Shown here: positions 1-12,140 of the stretch, one piece after another
Numbering within the stretch: position 1 is the stretch's first letter
How the letters are laid out: each line of letters begins with the position of its first letter
DNA from: Agapanthus africanus
Taxonomy: Eukaryota > Streptophyta > Magnoliopsida > Asparagales > Amaryllidaceae
Direction of reading: 5' to 3'
Assembly (NCBI GenBank): GCA_030015575.1
Contig: JASDDO010000001.1
Location: 517,323,772 to 517,387,771, forward strand
Length of the DNA: 64,000 bases
Translations under genes and position numbers: made by a program
The notes under the pieces: model-generated
Told to the model about the DNA's origin: nothing
Seen by the model: only the letters and a program-made list of their open reading frames with translations
Database searches by the model: none

Positions 1-160
1 ATTCTCCTACAGATTCAGCGTCCACGCTCATTCTGTTGGCAACCCTGAGAGTCATATCACCTATCCTGATAACTCTATGGTTTCTCAGAGCCTGTAATGA
101 ATTACAGATGTGAGATCCTGATCTGGTATCCAATACCCAGGAAGTAAGGTTAATTGACAT
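1..160 (-). pseudogene. RT1 protease N-terminus, frameshifted from gag
   Basis: From about 160 leftward the minus strand reads SWVLDTRSGSHICNSLQ, matching the start of the Copia aspartic protease, which matures the polyprotein. The catalytic Asp-Thr-Gly is Asp-Thr-Arg here. This frame differs from the gag frame upstream, so a small indel lies near 150-190. The remainder is outside the window. Confidence 0.7.
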
Positions 161-831
161 ATTTCCTGGCTACTGTCTTTGCTAGCCCTGCAATCTTTCT
201 GCCAATGTCCTTTTCCATAACAATAGGAACGTCCCTCTCTTATTACATCTAGTCCCGAAACTTTTACCCTTCCCTTTCCCCTTTCTTCCCTGGTTTCCTT
301 CAGGGTATAAGTAGAGGGCAGAGACTGTAGAATCAAGTCAGCATTTGACCCGTTCTTCAACGTGGTCTTCAGGTCCGTGAGCTCATCAAAATAGCTGGTC
401 TCTGTAAAGACGTTGCCCCGTACAGATGACCCGATAGCCAACCTCGCTTGAAGCAATTCATTCGAGGTCTCATATCTTGCGATACGAGATTGCTCTCCAT
501 ATAAATCTTTGTTATGGAGGAACATAGAAACTAAGTCCATCTTCTCGTGCTGCCTCTGGTATGCACCATCAACTGAGGCTAACACGAGGCACTTGGCATT
601 CGCACGGTCTTTTTCCAATGTCTTACGGATATCAATATCCGCGACAGTGGATACTGGTCCTGAGACGGCAGGGGTTTGATTAGTTAAGAGGTGTCCCAGC
701 TTGTCATGGGTAATGGACATCTGGACAGACCTTTGCCATTCATAACAGTCAGATTCAGTCATTTTATTATCTAGATATAACCTATGTCTGGTCACTGGGT
801 CGCTGCAATTAAGAGAGAGAGAAAAAAACAC
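85..831 (-). pseudogene. gag: RT1 gag (Copia type), damaged
   Basis: A 248-residue frame forms the retrotransposon nucleocapsid protein, which packages element RNA. The middle part (DLILQSLPSTYT, KETREERGKG) has the Copia gag pattern, followed by a CCHC knuckle read as SYCYGKGHWQKDC. The first knuckle cysteine is replaced by Arg, three residues before the second cysteine. The frame then leaves the protease frame, so gag and protease are no longer joined as is usual in Copia. The start at 831 follows the leader, but an internal Met could also serve. The gag N-terminus looks partly degraded. Confidence 0.75.
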
Positions 832-2814
832 TCAGCATCATGCTCTTACAAGTTTAGATTGGTTTTTAATTTATCTAAACATGATAGCTCCCACTGTTTC
901 TCGAATCCTTCCTCAAACCAAAAAAGAAGAATTAGTCGGGATCAATCTCACCGTACAATACTTGCTTAACCGTTCAGCCAGGCCAGTGTTGGTACTTCGA
1001 GTGAGGTTTTCCAACGCTTTCGCGAAGTTCCTTAATTAAATAACCTCTTTTCCCTGTGGGCGTAGCCCCGCTAATACCTTTCTAGACACCTACTTGGTTT
1101 ATAGCATTGATCGTTAAGTGAGAAAGTTCCCGAGGAGTAGCATATACTCACAGTAGGATCGGGATCCAAATATCATCGTGTGATAAAACAGAAGGAATCC
1201 TACCAGAATCATCACACTCCAAATGGTATGCAGCGCTAGCAAGTTTCAGTTTCTTTAGAAACTCCCGATGTGGATTTTTGCCCCATGCTCTTATGACCTT
1301 GACGAAGGTCAACATATCATAAGTCACATGTCAAGTTCTACCCGTCATTATCCAGGTTAATTTGAACCCACCCGTACATACCCTTGACGAAGGCCAAAAT
1401 AGTAGTACGATTGTACCAAACCAACGCATTTATCTATGCTACAGATAAATATTCAGCAGCTACCAATCACTATGCCTTGGCGAAGGTCAAAATACATAGC
1501 TTGAATACTACTGAATATTTAACTGAAATGACGGAGGGCTACGAATGGTTTTGGCGAAACTGTGAACGTAGTGAACTTGATATAATCGAAGGAACTTGAT
1601 AGCTTTTAAAAGGAGTGGTTTAAGCTCCGCATTTTTAAAATTTTTCTGTTTTTAAAAGAAACCGAGTGGTTTTGAAATTGTTCCAACGACTTTACTTTGG
1701 TTTATTTTCTTGCATTAATTTAATGCGTCCCATCATTTAATCCTACCATTGCAGAAAACAACGAAAATATGACGTACACTTATGCCATCCGCATTCGCCA
1801 CGGGGCCCCGTCATCACCCGTCATGTTACTTAACTAACGACAGAGCAGGGGCTGGACTAGCGCGGATGCAAAACATAAGCAACGCCTACTAGATATCATA
1901 TATAGATATATACATTCGTCAGATGCAATGATAGACATTCTAGATCACAGATGAACACATTGGATATATTAGGAATCCGCGTTTCGTTCGAGCCTGCAAC
2001 AAAAGACGGATTACACGGTCGCGATGAATAGCCAAACCCCACCCTAGACCCCTATGGGTGCGGCAAACTACCCGCCAAGTACCCGAAGTGAAGCAACTTC
2101 CCTCAACAACGTGAGTAGGCCACTCGGCACTTCGAGATACCCGATAGTTTGTGCACCCCACCTTAGGTCTATCCTAGAAGCAAAAACAGTAAAAGAAATA
2201 ATATACAATGGCGGCTACAACCTCATCCCGGATGTACGGCCATAAAATAATATTACATCAAATGAAAGATAAAGAAAACTCTCATCTCACAACCCCCGGC
2301 TATTCATCCGCGACAATCCAACAAGTTCATATACACAATCCAACAACATTACAGATCACAGATATGCACAACCCCCACTAATCGACGTATAGCGATTAGT
2401 TGACGTTCAGTGCATATATCACATCACAGATATAACCCATTAGCTAAAGTCTACAGAACTCCGATCAAAAATACGGATTTGCAACTACCCCAAACACAAC
2501 TTTGTTCTCTGGAAATTCTGGGCAGAAACAAAATATCCTAAAAATCCCAAAACAGAATACTGAGTAAACTGCAGCAAAGATGAGTCGCGGCCGAGTCAAC
2601 TCGGCCGTGGATCCACGGCACTTTGACCGAGTCAGGGGCTCGTTTTTGCTGCATGTTCTTAGAAAACCCTGAGCCGATTTTTAAGGTATGTGCAATTATT
2701 TTTGGAGCAGTTTTAAAAATCGGCAGAAAGTTAAGTTTTCGGACGTGTTTTGCGATTTTTTCTCGGATCGAAATTCTAAATACTTTGTTAACATGCTAGT
2801 TGTTGTTTAGCTAG
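832..2814 (-). other. RT1 untranslated leader between primer site and gag
   Basis: No reading frame of substance. It carries short diverged repeats around GACGAAGGTCAA (near 1297, 1385 and 1475) and a module around CCCCTATGGGTGCGGCAA (2048) that occurs twice in the RT6 leader. The stretch 1825-1890 is almost the same as RT6 61410-61475, showing that the leader is conserved within the family although it is noncoding. Confidence 0.7.
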
Positions 2815-2826
2815 GCTCTGATACCA
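2815..2826 (-). promoter_or_regulatory. RT1 primer binding site (initiator Met-tRNA)
   Basis: The minus strand reads TGGTATCAGAGC, the usual plant Copia primer site complementary to the 3' end of initiator methionine tRNA. It lies one base inside the LTR end and fixes both the orientation and the LTR boundary. Confidence 0.93.
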
Positions 2827-2827
2827 C

Positions 2828-4895
2828 TGTAAGTCCACGTTGCCCACCCCGGTGCTTACGGGGAGGCGGAATAGGTAAAAAACGATTTTTTGACACAAGG
2901 CAACATGGACTAAAAAGAAGATCTTTGCTAAACAAAACCTAGCAAACTACATGAGGTTCTATCTACTATGCTAAAGAGATTATACCTCACGAAACCGGTC
3001 CTTCGGGTCTTCTCTCCACTGTCCTCCTCGTCCATGCAAGCTCCGAGGATCGATCCGGATCTTGGTCACCTCCGCGGCCTCCTAGAGTCGAAGACGATCC
3101 ACCCGAGAGTTTGTGTTCCGAGCTCCACCTCAAGCCGAGGTAACTAGGGCAACAAGGTTGCTATGCTTGATGTCCTAGGTGGTGTAGAAGGAGAAGATGG
3201 ATGTGTTTGTCAATTTAGATTCTTATTTTCTCAACACATGAGAGCAAAGGAAAAATCAAGAGGAGGAAGAAAAAGGAGCAACCATGGAGCTTCTCATTTT
3301 AAGAGAGAGAAATGAGAAGAGAATAATGAGTCCATAAACATTATCATTACTAATCTCTTCATGATAAAGTTGATGGCTACCTTGATTTGACCATTTTCAT
3401 CACAATAATAAAATCAAAACAAAAAGAAGACTCTAGATCTCACATGAAAGATCCTAGTCAACTTTGGTCAAATGGTCAACAAAGTCAAGTATGGTCAAAT
3501 GGTCAAAGAAATTAGCCATAACATAATTATAGTTAAAAGATTAGTAAATAATGTCCCCGCCTCATAATGGTTTTGACCGAACCAACGGTCAAAACCCTAA
3601 TGAGGCACCTCCTCCTTCTTCGCTCCTCACAACCGTGCATACACACCCGCATCCGCATTCCGTAGAATGCGAATGCACAGAAGACAAAACCAATCCATCC
3701 ATACAATGCTAGGATCCGGCTTAAACCAAATCCCACTAGCATTGTACGCCCGAACAGCATACACGCACAAGTGCACGTAAGTGATCGTAGCCCTTCCGTA
3801 AAACCATACGGCCTCTACACCTTTTATCCAGTGCAGGGAAACTCTCTGTGTGGGACTCTAAAGACTCGACACTACGCTGGCAGTGGGTTTAACCACAGAC
3901 CGCAAGTGGCACTAGCTGTACGTAACGGTCCTCAGGTAGATGTCGATAAGAAGGCCGATGAGGTAAACCCATCCAAACTCCTACTGAGCCTGAATGTGAC
4001 AATCTCCGTACAGTCCGGTCTGTTCGTCTAAGAGTATCGCATGGCGGGCCTAGGGGGCGGTAAACGTCAGACCCCTAATAGCGGTACAAGTCGTGCCGGA
4101 GTGTAGCCCAGAACACCTTGAGAAACTACTGGAAACACTACCAGTAATTCTCGCTTGCCCTGGCCAGGGACGACTATGTGTAATGGCTCTCCTAGACTCA
4201 GCGCGATATCAACCCCCAATACTGGGAGAGACGAATCTTGTCTAACCGCTACTGCCTCCAAGTGCGTCGGGACTGCACCCAACTACTACCTGTTTGCACG
4301 ACTCCTTTGAGCCGTGGTAGGGTAGTAATCAAAGTACAGTGGGAACACACTCGAGGCAAAGTAGCAGTGTCAAGTCGACGGACTAAGCTGTACTCCTGTC
4401 ACCTGGGAACTGTTATCTGACGATAGGTATAGTACCAACCAACAGTTCCCGACGAGTCCTGTCCAGTGTACTCGTAACCTAACGAGCACCCGCATACTAT
4501 CTCCAGTACGACGTACTGATGGCTGTGGGACAGACCATCTCCCCTGCTGGGATGAGAAGCGTATACGCTAGTCTACTCCGGAGTATCGATACCCCGTCTC
4601 GATAATCTAACGACTAGGGACCTGTAGAAGGATGTGCTTGTAGATTACCCAGCCTCCACTAATGTGACTGCCATCACAACGCTGGTTATCAAGCAAAGAT
4701 CCTAAGGGCTCCACTAATGTATATAGGCGATATGCTAAAAGAAACACATGGACACATTACAGTAGAAACAAACCAAGTAGCATACTACCATTTCGAGTAA
4801 GATTGTCTATACAACTGTGAATATCCCAAGCTTCCATCAAGTAATATACAAACTAGTATGATACAGTAATGACCTCTAGGGCTTATACACTAACA
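2828..4895 (-). repeat. RT1 5' LTR (2068 bp)
   Basis: The plus strand begins TGTAAGTCC directly after the primer site and ends CACTAACA, so the minus-strand LTR runs TGTTAGTG to CTTACA. The 3' half (about 3830-4420) matches the RT6 LTR (about 55880-56410), including the phrase around GCATGGCGGGCCTAGGGG. Flanking base composition changes sharply at 4896. Short open frames in it are not coding. Confidence 0.85.
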
Positions 4896-5599
4896 TAATA
4901 AACATATACTATACAATATATAAACTTATATTTATTTTATTAAAAACTCATTCTTTCTCTCCTTGTTTACCTCTCTCTCTCTCTTTTGCTCTCCCCTTCG
5001 TAGCCGTTGCTCCCATCTTCATCACCTCATCACCAATAGCCCACCATCAACTTCACCGGCGAACCCCACGCGCATCACTACCATCGCCATCAACCCTCCA
5101 ACAGCAATTTCTTTTTCTTCTTCTCCTCTTTAGCCCTGACTTCATCAATGCCGACCATCCCATCTCATCGTCAACTCTAAATCCAACCATCATAACACCA
5201 CGACCCTGCTCAACATCCTTACTTCGCCTAAACCCTAATACCCTTGACCCCCTTCACCCGAGACCACACCGAGCAGCCACCTACATCACTACAACACCTA
5301 CTCACCCCAACAACCCTCATCATCAACCGAGCAAACCCAACGCCATTGCCACCTCCTTTTGACTTCATCTTCTTCTTCAACCCTCGGTTGAAGTCAACAC
5401 GAGATCTTCCAACCCTAACCTGGACCGAGCATAACTTGGGCAGACCCTTTTCCGGCTAAGCCTAACTCTGGCCATCACATCATCCATAGCCATCGAACCC
5501 ATCTGTAACAACTCTGTTTCAGTGTATAGAAAATTTGATTAAAAATTAATTTACAAATGGAGTATTTGCAATCATGTGTACACTGTAGGTATTTGAATT

Positions 5600-5705
5600 G
5601 CTTTTGAACAGCAAGAAAGCACTTGTAGCTCATTGGTAAAACCTTGCACTGTTGTGACGTAGCCCCTGTGATTGAATTCCCCCATCCACATATTTTTTTA
5701 ATTGA
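5600..5705 (+). repeat. tRNA-derived SINE-like sequence inside L2
   Basis: TAGCTCATTGG at 5626-5636 matches the pol III A box, and GTGATTGAATTCC at 5668-5680 is a weak B box about 40 bp downstream, followed by CCCCCATCCACAT and a run of T. This is the layout of plant SINE heads. TSDs could not be set with certainty. It is not a functional tRNA gene. Confidence 0.5.
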
Positions 5706-6174
5706 TTTTTCTTTTAATCTTTTAGAAGCCCGAAGGTTTACACGTGCACTACACGTAAAATGAAAAGTCACAAAGTAAACAAACACGTTCACTGAGGTAT
5801 ACCAAGCGACAGGGATGTTCCCTAATAAAAAATAAATAAACGGTGAACCAAAAAGCGATGGAAAAATTCCCCAAACAGCGCATCACGTGCTCGCACGTGA
5901 TGCGCCTTGGAGCAAAAATTGTAGGCAGTATGCTTAACAAATAAGGCTGAAATTGAGCCTCACTTGCAGGCACGTGAGTATCTATATAAAAAGTATATAG
6001 GCGCCTTCCTAAAACAAATAACAGGCCAGAAAAGCTCACGAGCCAACACGTGATACTTTTCTCTGGGACTGCTGCATATAAGCAAACCGGTCTAGTGCCA
6101 TTGGGTCACGTGCTACACGTGAGGATTTCTAATACCTTCTGAGCTGATAGAATTGAATTCTAAATAAGAGGGAT

Positions 6175-6530
6175 CAGAACCCTATTATGGGAAAATATTT
6201 TCCCAATCTTTCTAAACATGAAAGATTGTTCTTTGTAAATCAGAGCATCGTTGGATTAAAGATCCAATGGTGATTAAAAATCACCAAGATACAGAATAAG
6301 CTCTGTATGGAAAAATATTTTCTCAATCTTTCTAAACAAGAAAGATTGTGCTCTGTAAATCATAGCACCGTTGGATTAAAGATCCAATGGTGATTAAAAA
6401 TCATCAAGATATAGAATAAGCTCAGTATAGGAAAAAATTTCCCGATCTTGTTAAAAACAAGAAAAATGTCTTCTGTAAAACAGAAGTCTCTGGATCAAAA
6501 ATCCAATGGTGGATAAAATCCCTGAATTAA
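6175..6530 (+). repeat. Three tandem copies of a roughly 115-bp U3 unit in L3
   Basis: Each copy contains GGATTAAAGATCCAATGG (or a close variant) and a hairpin TCTTTCTAAACATGAAAGA or similar. The third copy is more diverged. The RT5 LTR has a single-copy equivalent near 39370-39505. The units sit just upstream of the L3 TATA box. Confidence 0.75.
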
Positions 6531-6580
6531 TCAAAAATCTCTCAATAAGAGATTTCCTTAACAAAAATCAACAAACTTGC

Positions 6581-6590
6581 CTCTGCTATA
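6581..6590 (+). promoter_or_regulatory. L3 TATA box
   Basis: GCTATATAAGGG lies after the tandem U3 units and before a purine-rich leader. The corresponding box in the RT5 LTR is on the minus strand at 39269-39276. Confidence 0.7.
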
Positions 6591-6724
6591 TAAGGGACTC
6601 GAGACTGAAGAGGGAAAGAGAGGGGACCCCCATAAGATTTGAGAAAACAAAAAAGAAGAGGAATTCCCTTTAGAGAAAAAGAAACCCTAGGTGAGGAAAA
6701 GACTGAGAGATTTTTTATCTCCTT

Positions 6725-7400
6725 TTACAAGAGTTTAACTCTTCCAAAAAAGAACTTAGTTCTTCCTCTGGTTGAGGTCTGCAGAAGCAGATCTCCCCAC
6801 AAGTTGAGAATTTAGTTCTCATCGGGGAGATTCTGTTATGCAGTCCCAAAACCTAGAGGAAAGAACTAGGTTTGAAGAATTTAATTCTTCCAAAAACATA
6901 GGAATTTAATTCCTTTGATAAAACTAGGGTTTAACCCTACATAAGAATTTAACTCTTATAAAAAAAAGAGGACTTGAAATTCTCAAGACTCGGATTAAGA
7001 GCCACATGCATATTAGCATTCAATGCTATAACAACAGATCATGTGTTCCTACGTGAGCACCTCTGAGGAACAAAAAGGAACAATTGAGATCGAGTCACGT
7101 GATCCCACATGACCTCCAATAGTGTTTAGCATTTAGAAATAGGAAGATAAATTCAAAAGAGACAGTGCCCAACTAGGTGGCGCCTCACGTATTTACACGT
7201 GATGGTGAGAAGATTTAAGTGTTTAACACTTACATGTATAGAACGAGGAAATAAGCCCAAAGAAACACTGCCCAATATTCAGGTGCCTCACGTGCCACAA
7301 GTGAGCGCTCCGAATTTCAGTGTTTAACACTACCTAAGAGTCTTACATGGGAGCACATGAGCGCCAAACATTTATCATTGTCTAACACTGTGTGAGTCTA
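6725..7400 (+). repeat. Array of short palindromes with TTTAA-type cores in L3
   Basis: Examples are AAGAGTTTAACTCTT (6729-6743), AAGAACTTAGTTCTT (6750-6764), AGGAATTTAATTCCT near 6900, TAGGGTTTAACCCTA near 6930 and AAGTGTTTAACACTT near 7217. The arms differ but the centre is TTTAA or close. The RT5 LTR has the same kind of array (38250-39130). Confidence 0.85.
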
Positions 7401-8331
7401 ACCTTGGCCCAAATTAGCCAAGTCTACTCAGGCCAAAGACTTTTTGACCATCAATCAGCCGAGCCCTCCTATACTCAGGTTCCCCCCAAATCGATCTTAA
7501 TTCCAGAAACGGCCAATAATCTCCTGACACGTGGCATATAAAATAATTTTCGTTCCACCATGATCTCTCCCTTCAATCTGGAGTTCGGTTTAAGGGTACA
7601 TCTCTCCACACCTCTGATATATATCGTTGTAATTCTTCAACGATATCAGAGAGGTGGAGGGTCCTGACAACCAACAGTTCTTGGATGCACTCTCAAACCC
7701 ATGAGCATATCCCAATGGACCGTAATGTCCTTAAACTAGCCCATGGACCGTAATGTCCTTAAACTAGCTATGGACTGTAACGTCCTTAAACTAAAACGAT
7801 AGAGCCCAAATGCTCTTTCGTTGGATCAAAAATGATCTCGAACCCCCGTTAAGTAGATCTTAATCCAATATTGGATTAACGTATTCTTAAAAAATATTTA
7901 AGTTGATCTTAATCTCAAATAAGGTTAACGGTCCTTAAATCGACCCAAAACCAAATCTAAGAATATACGGATCTGGACTAATCCACGCCCTACGGACGAC
8001 AACAAAAATTAGTCTCTGTATACAATCCACGAGCAACCAAAAATAAAACAAAACACACACAACACGAAGTGAACATCTGGAGCAGGAGAAAGTGGTTACC
8101 GCGATATGGTAACGTAATTAACTAAAGAGGCTTGCACTTGCAGGGAAAAGCGTCCCCACAATCAAAAACCCCTCGCAAACGAGGGAGAATCTGACGAAGT
8201 CTGCTACAACGGCCGTATCTGTTTAAACCTTCGATACACGGTGCCATAAATCAACTTGGCATCTTCGGAGAGGTGGAAGGATAAACCCAAATAGTATCTG
8301 TCCCCAAATTCAGGCAAGACGACCTACGCGG

Positions 8332-9955
8332 TGTAGGGTGTTTCTCGTCACCCCATTGAGATGGGAATACGCACGCGCTTGTCAGGCGTACTACAGATTC
8401 CCCCTTCCTAGGGTAGGCAGGGGTTTATTGATTGTGGGGATCCGAATCTCCGGCAGCCGTGGACTAAGCTGCCGTTAATTACCTCTCATCTTTGGGGCGA
8501 GGGAACCTCCGATTAACGGGTTAAACTGGTCATGCGAACTCAATGTGCAGTATACGTGTGTTTTGTTTTGTAGGGGGTTTGGATATATCGGGAGCCACGC
8601 AGAGTTTTTACGGGGGTCCCGCTACCCGGATAGCGGGCTAGGGGTCAAGGGGGCTAGCAGCCCCCTTGCGGGGTGCTGGGCAGCGCCCCGGCCCAAAAAA
8701 TTTTTTAGGAAGGACAGTGGTGTAGAGTATGTGTGTGTGTGTGTATATATACATATATATATAAAAAGGAAATGGAAAGGGCATCCAAAAGATGCGTGGG
8801 AAAAAGCGCCAGCGCGAGCGCAAGAGCGCTAGCGCTTTAAGCGCTAGCGCTCCATGTGTCAGCACGTGGACGCTCGGGTGCTAGCGCTTTGGGCGCTAGC
8901 GCTCTGAGCGCAAGAGAGTTAGCGCTTTGAGTGCTAGCGCTCCACGTGTCAGCACGTGGGCGCTCGGGCGCTAGCGCTCTGAGCGCAAGAGCGCTAGCGC
9001 TCCACGTATCAGCACGTGGGCGCTTGGGCGCTAGTGCTCTGAGCTCAAGAGCGCTAGCGCTTTGAGCGCTAGCGCTCCACGTGTCAGCACGTGGGCGCTC
9101 GGGCGCTAGCGCTTTTGGCGCTAGCGCTCTGAGCGCAAGAGCGCTAGCGCTCCACGTGTCAGGACGTGGGCGCTCGCGCGCTAAAAAGGACTTGGTCCCT
9201 GCAATGGGAGTTGTACTCCCAGAAAGAAGCACTTATTATTTTGTATGTATATGTATATATATATATATATATATGAGGAGTTAAACTCCTAGGATGTTTT
9301 GAAGCTGATGAAGGGGCTTCTCCCCATGAGCCCTGATTCTTTTCCCAAAGTGGGGTTTCTGGGGATGGGTCTCCTTCTTCTTCCCTTGTTGGCCGGATCT
9401 TGAGGATCAAGAGATATGAGATTTTAAAAATCTCTTCTTTTTGAGATCTAATGACAGATCCAAGTTCCCCTTTGTGGGTTTTGTGGTGAAAAACTATTTA
9501 GTTTTGGAAAAGAAAGAGTAAAACTCTTGATTTAATTCAAAAGGAAGAAATAGGTTTGGAACCTTCAGAAAGGGGAAAGATGCACAAACCCTAGGTTTTT
9601 TTTGAGAGAATGAAAAGTTGTCTTTTTATTCATCATCATGTTGCCTTATATAGGCTTACATATTTACATATAGCCCTTTGGGCTTTACAAAATGGCATTT
9701 TGCCCATCCCATGGCTTCTTTTTGTACATAAGCCATGGGCTTACATAAATTTGGTTTTATGCCCATTTTGTTTACATTCATGCATAAAAAATTACATAAA
9801 AATTATTTATTACATGATTTCATTTTGGCATGGAGGAGGCTGGCCGCGGGCTCGACTTGGGCATGGGCCCGCTTGATCTGGGCTTGGGCCTACCTGGCTT
9901 GGGGTTGACCTTGACTTTGACTCGGTCAACCGGTGTGCAAATTTTTACCCCAACA
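8332..9955 (-). repeat. RT2 3' LTR (1624 bp)
   Basis: The plus strand runs from TGTAGGGTGTTT to TTTTACCCCAACA. It is highly similar to the right LTR but about 100 bp longer, because its AGCGCTAGCGCT minisatellite has more units. It contains a (GT)n(AT)n microsatellite at about 8728-8765 and another AT run near 9250-9275. Confidence 0.95.
8808..9190. repeat. GC-rich palindromic minisatellite in RT2 3' LTR
   Basis: It consists of units of roughly 60-70 bp built from the self-complementary AGCGCTAGCGCT and from CCACGTG-TCAG-CACGTGG hairpins. The second LTR holds a shorter array at 15766-16045. Long open frames here come from the repeat structure and are not genes. Confidence 0.85.
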
Positions 9956-9972
9956 AATTGCCCCCATCAATA
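9956..9972 (-). promoter_or_regulatory. RT2 polypurine tract
   Basis: The minus strand reads GATGGGGGCAATT immediately before the 3' LTR start TGTTGGGG. This is where plus-strand DNA synthesis is primed, and it confirms the minus orientation. Confidence 0.75.
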
Positions 9973-10069
9973 AAAGCACACAGCATATTTGGGTCGTGTG
10001 CATGAAATTAATGGATCTTCTTTTGCGTGGAGGCGACTTGCTTTGGTTCCCACTTTTTGGGATGCACTG

Positions 10070-11470
10070 CCCTTTTTACGACATGGACGGTCGATTCTGC
10101 CCTTTTTGCGACTTGGACGGTCGGCGCGTGACGCGTCTCCAAGACGGAGTGTCCGTGGCAGACGTTTCCCTGACCCGGAGTGATCTAGTTCCTGCTTTGT
10201 AGGAAGACTGCACTGCCCTTTTTACGACATGGACGGTCGACACTCTGATCCAGAGCGATTTGGTTCCCGATTTGTGGGAAGGCTGTGCTGCCTATTTTGC
10301 GACGTGAACGGTTGATGCTTGACGCGTCTCCGAGACGGAGTGTCCATGGTAGACTTTTTCCTGGCCCGGAGTGATCTGGTTCCTGCTTTGTAGGAAGCCT
10401 GCACTGCCTTTTTTGCGACATGGACGGTCGACGCTCTGATCCGGAGCGATTTGGTTCCCGATTTGTGGGAAGCCTGCACTGCCCTTTTTGCGACATGGAC
10501 GGTCGACGCTATGATCCAGAGCGATTTGGTTCCCGATTTATGGGAAGCCTGCACTGCCCTTTTTGGTACATAGACGGTTGACGCTCTGATCCGGAGCGAT
10601 TTGGTTCCCGATTTGTGGGAAGCCTGCACTGCCCGTTTTGCGACGTGGATGGTCGACGCTCTGATCCGGAGCGATTTGGTTCCCGATTTGTGGGAATCCG
10701 GCACTGCCCTTTTTGCGACATGGACGGTCGACGCTTTGATCCGGAGCGATTTGGTTCCCGATTTATGGGAAGCCTGCACTGCCCGTTTTGCGACGTGGAC
10801 GGTCGATGCTCTGATTCGGAGCGATTTGGTTCCTGATTTGTGGGAAGCCTGCGCTGCCTTTTTTATGACATGGACGGTCGACGCTTGACGAGTCTCCGAG
10901 ACGGAGTGTCCGTGGTAGACGTTTTCCTGGCCCGGGGTGATCTGGTTCCTGCTTTGTAGGAAGCCTGCACTTCCCTTTTTACGACATGGATGGTCGACGC
11001 TTGACGCGTCTCCGAGACGGAGTATCCGTGGTAGACGTTTCCCTGGCCCGGAGTGATCTGGTTCCTGCTTTGTAGGAAGCCTGTACTGCCCTTTTTATGA
11101 CATGGACGGTCGACGCTTGACGCGTCTCCGAGACGGAGTGTCCGTGGTAGACATTTCCCTGGCCTGGAGTGATCTGGTTCCTGCTTTTTAGGAAGCCTGT
11201 ACTTCCCTTTTTACGACATGGACGGTCAACGCTTGACGCGTCTCCGAGATGGAGTGTCCGTGGTAGACGTTTCCCTGGCCCGGAGTGATCTGGTTTCTAC
11301 TTTGTAGGAAGCCTGTACTACCCTTTTTATGACATAGACGGTCGACGCTTGACGCGTCTCCGAGACGGAGTGTCCATAGTAGATGTTTCCCTGGCCCGGA
11401 GCGATCTAGTTCCTGCTTTGTAGGAAGCCTGTACTGCCCTTTTTACGACATGGACGGTCGACACTCTATT
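10070..11470. repeat. RT2 3' UTR tandem array with 75-bp and 116-bp units
   Basis: From about 10400 to 10860 the unit is 75 bp (GCACTGCC recurs at 10401, 10476, 10551, 10626, 10701, 10776). From about 10880 to 11470 the unit is 116 bp (CTGTACT recurs at 11081, 11197, 11313, 11429). The longer unit is the shorter one plus 41 bp that includes the palindrome CGTCTC-C-GAGACG. Tandem arrays at this position are common in Tat-lineage elements. Frames through the array are not coding. Confidence 0.9.
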
Positions 11471-11964
11471 TGACTTGCTCAGCTTCCTGCAGTGTCAGGG
11501 GTGAACTTGACTTGCTCCGCTTCTTGCGGTATCGAGATTGGATTCTGACTTGCTCCGCTTTCTGCGGTGTCGGAGTTGAAGTTGACTTGTTGATTGTGAT
11601 TTGGGTTGACATCAGCATCGCTACACTGGAATATGGTACCAAGAGCGAATTATCATCTGTCTTTGAGAGGATTTTTTTTTGGCAGCATCTGCATTGCTGC
11701 ACTGGAATAATGCCAGGAGCAACTCATCATTTGCCTCAGGAGGATTTGGGAAGTTTGGTCTTGTTTTTGCATCTGCATTGCTGCACTGGAATAATGCCAG
11801 GAGCAACTCATCATTTGCCCCGGGAGGACTTGGAAATTGGTTTTTGCTTGGCATCAGTATTGCTACACTGAAATATGATACCAGGAGCGAATCATCATTT
11901 GCGCTTGTTTATCAGGAAGCGATAGCTTAGGAGACAGGTTTTAGGTCCCTATCACCTAAGACTT

Positions 11965-12140
11965 TTCAATTTTGTGAGCCGTAAGGGTCTCACAAAGCAT
12001 TTTCTCGCTACAGGTCGTAAGGATCCCGTAGGTGTATTTTCTCCTTAGGAGTCGTGGGGACTCCTAAGTGTGTTGCTCCTTTGTGAGTCGTAAGGATCTC
12101 ACGCGGGAATTTTCTCCTCACAAAGTCGAGAGGACTTTGC
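11965..12140. repeat. Hairpin cluster 1 (RT2): conserved loop, different stems
   Basis: TTTGTGAG/CTCACAAA (8 bp) flank CCGTAAGGGT at 11971-11996. CTTAGGAGT/ACTCCTAAG (9 bp) flank CGTGGGG at 12044-12068. GTGAG/CTCAC flank TCGTAAGGAT at 12083-12102. CAAAGTC/GACTTTG flank GAGAG at 12121-12139. An imperfect stem lies near 12008-12031. The spacers share TTTTCTC. Confidence 0.9.

Larger units (their letters stand above)
1..4895 (-). mobile_element. RT1: Ty1/Copia LTR retrotransposon, 5' half only (rest lies left of the window)
   Basis: Read on the minus strand from 4895 leftward the order is 5' LTR, Met-tRNA primer binding site, a 2-kb untranslated leader, gag, and the start of protease; the window edge cuts the rest. 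The primer site and the gag zinc knuckle place it in Copia. Its LTR and leader are clearly related to those of RT6 (for example 1825-1890 against 61410-61475), so the window holds two members of one family in the same orientation. It abuts L1 at 4895/4896, which suggests insertion into that LTR. The TSD cannot be tested because the left end is missing. Confidence 0.9.

Noticed and set aside
5626-5680. Possible tRNA gene
   Set aside because: A-box good but B-box weak and no cloverleaf can be folded with a proper anticodon arm; better read as a SINE head.
8837-9232. Open frames with repeated APERPRADTWSASA-like peptides in the RT2 LTRs
   Set aside because: They run through the AGCGCT minisatellite, are present on both strands, and change with unit number. 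They are repeat artefacts.
10222-10779. 185-codon frame with repeated HKSGTKSLRIRASTVHVAKR-like units
   Set aside because: A 75-bp repeat is divisible by three, so it stays open by chance. No start context, and the same holds in other frames.
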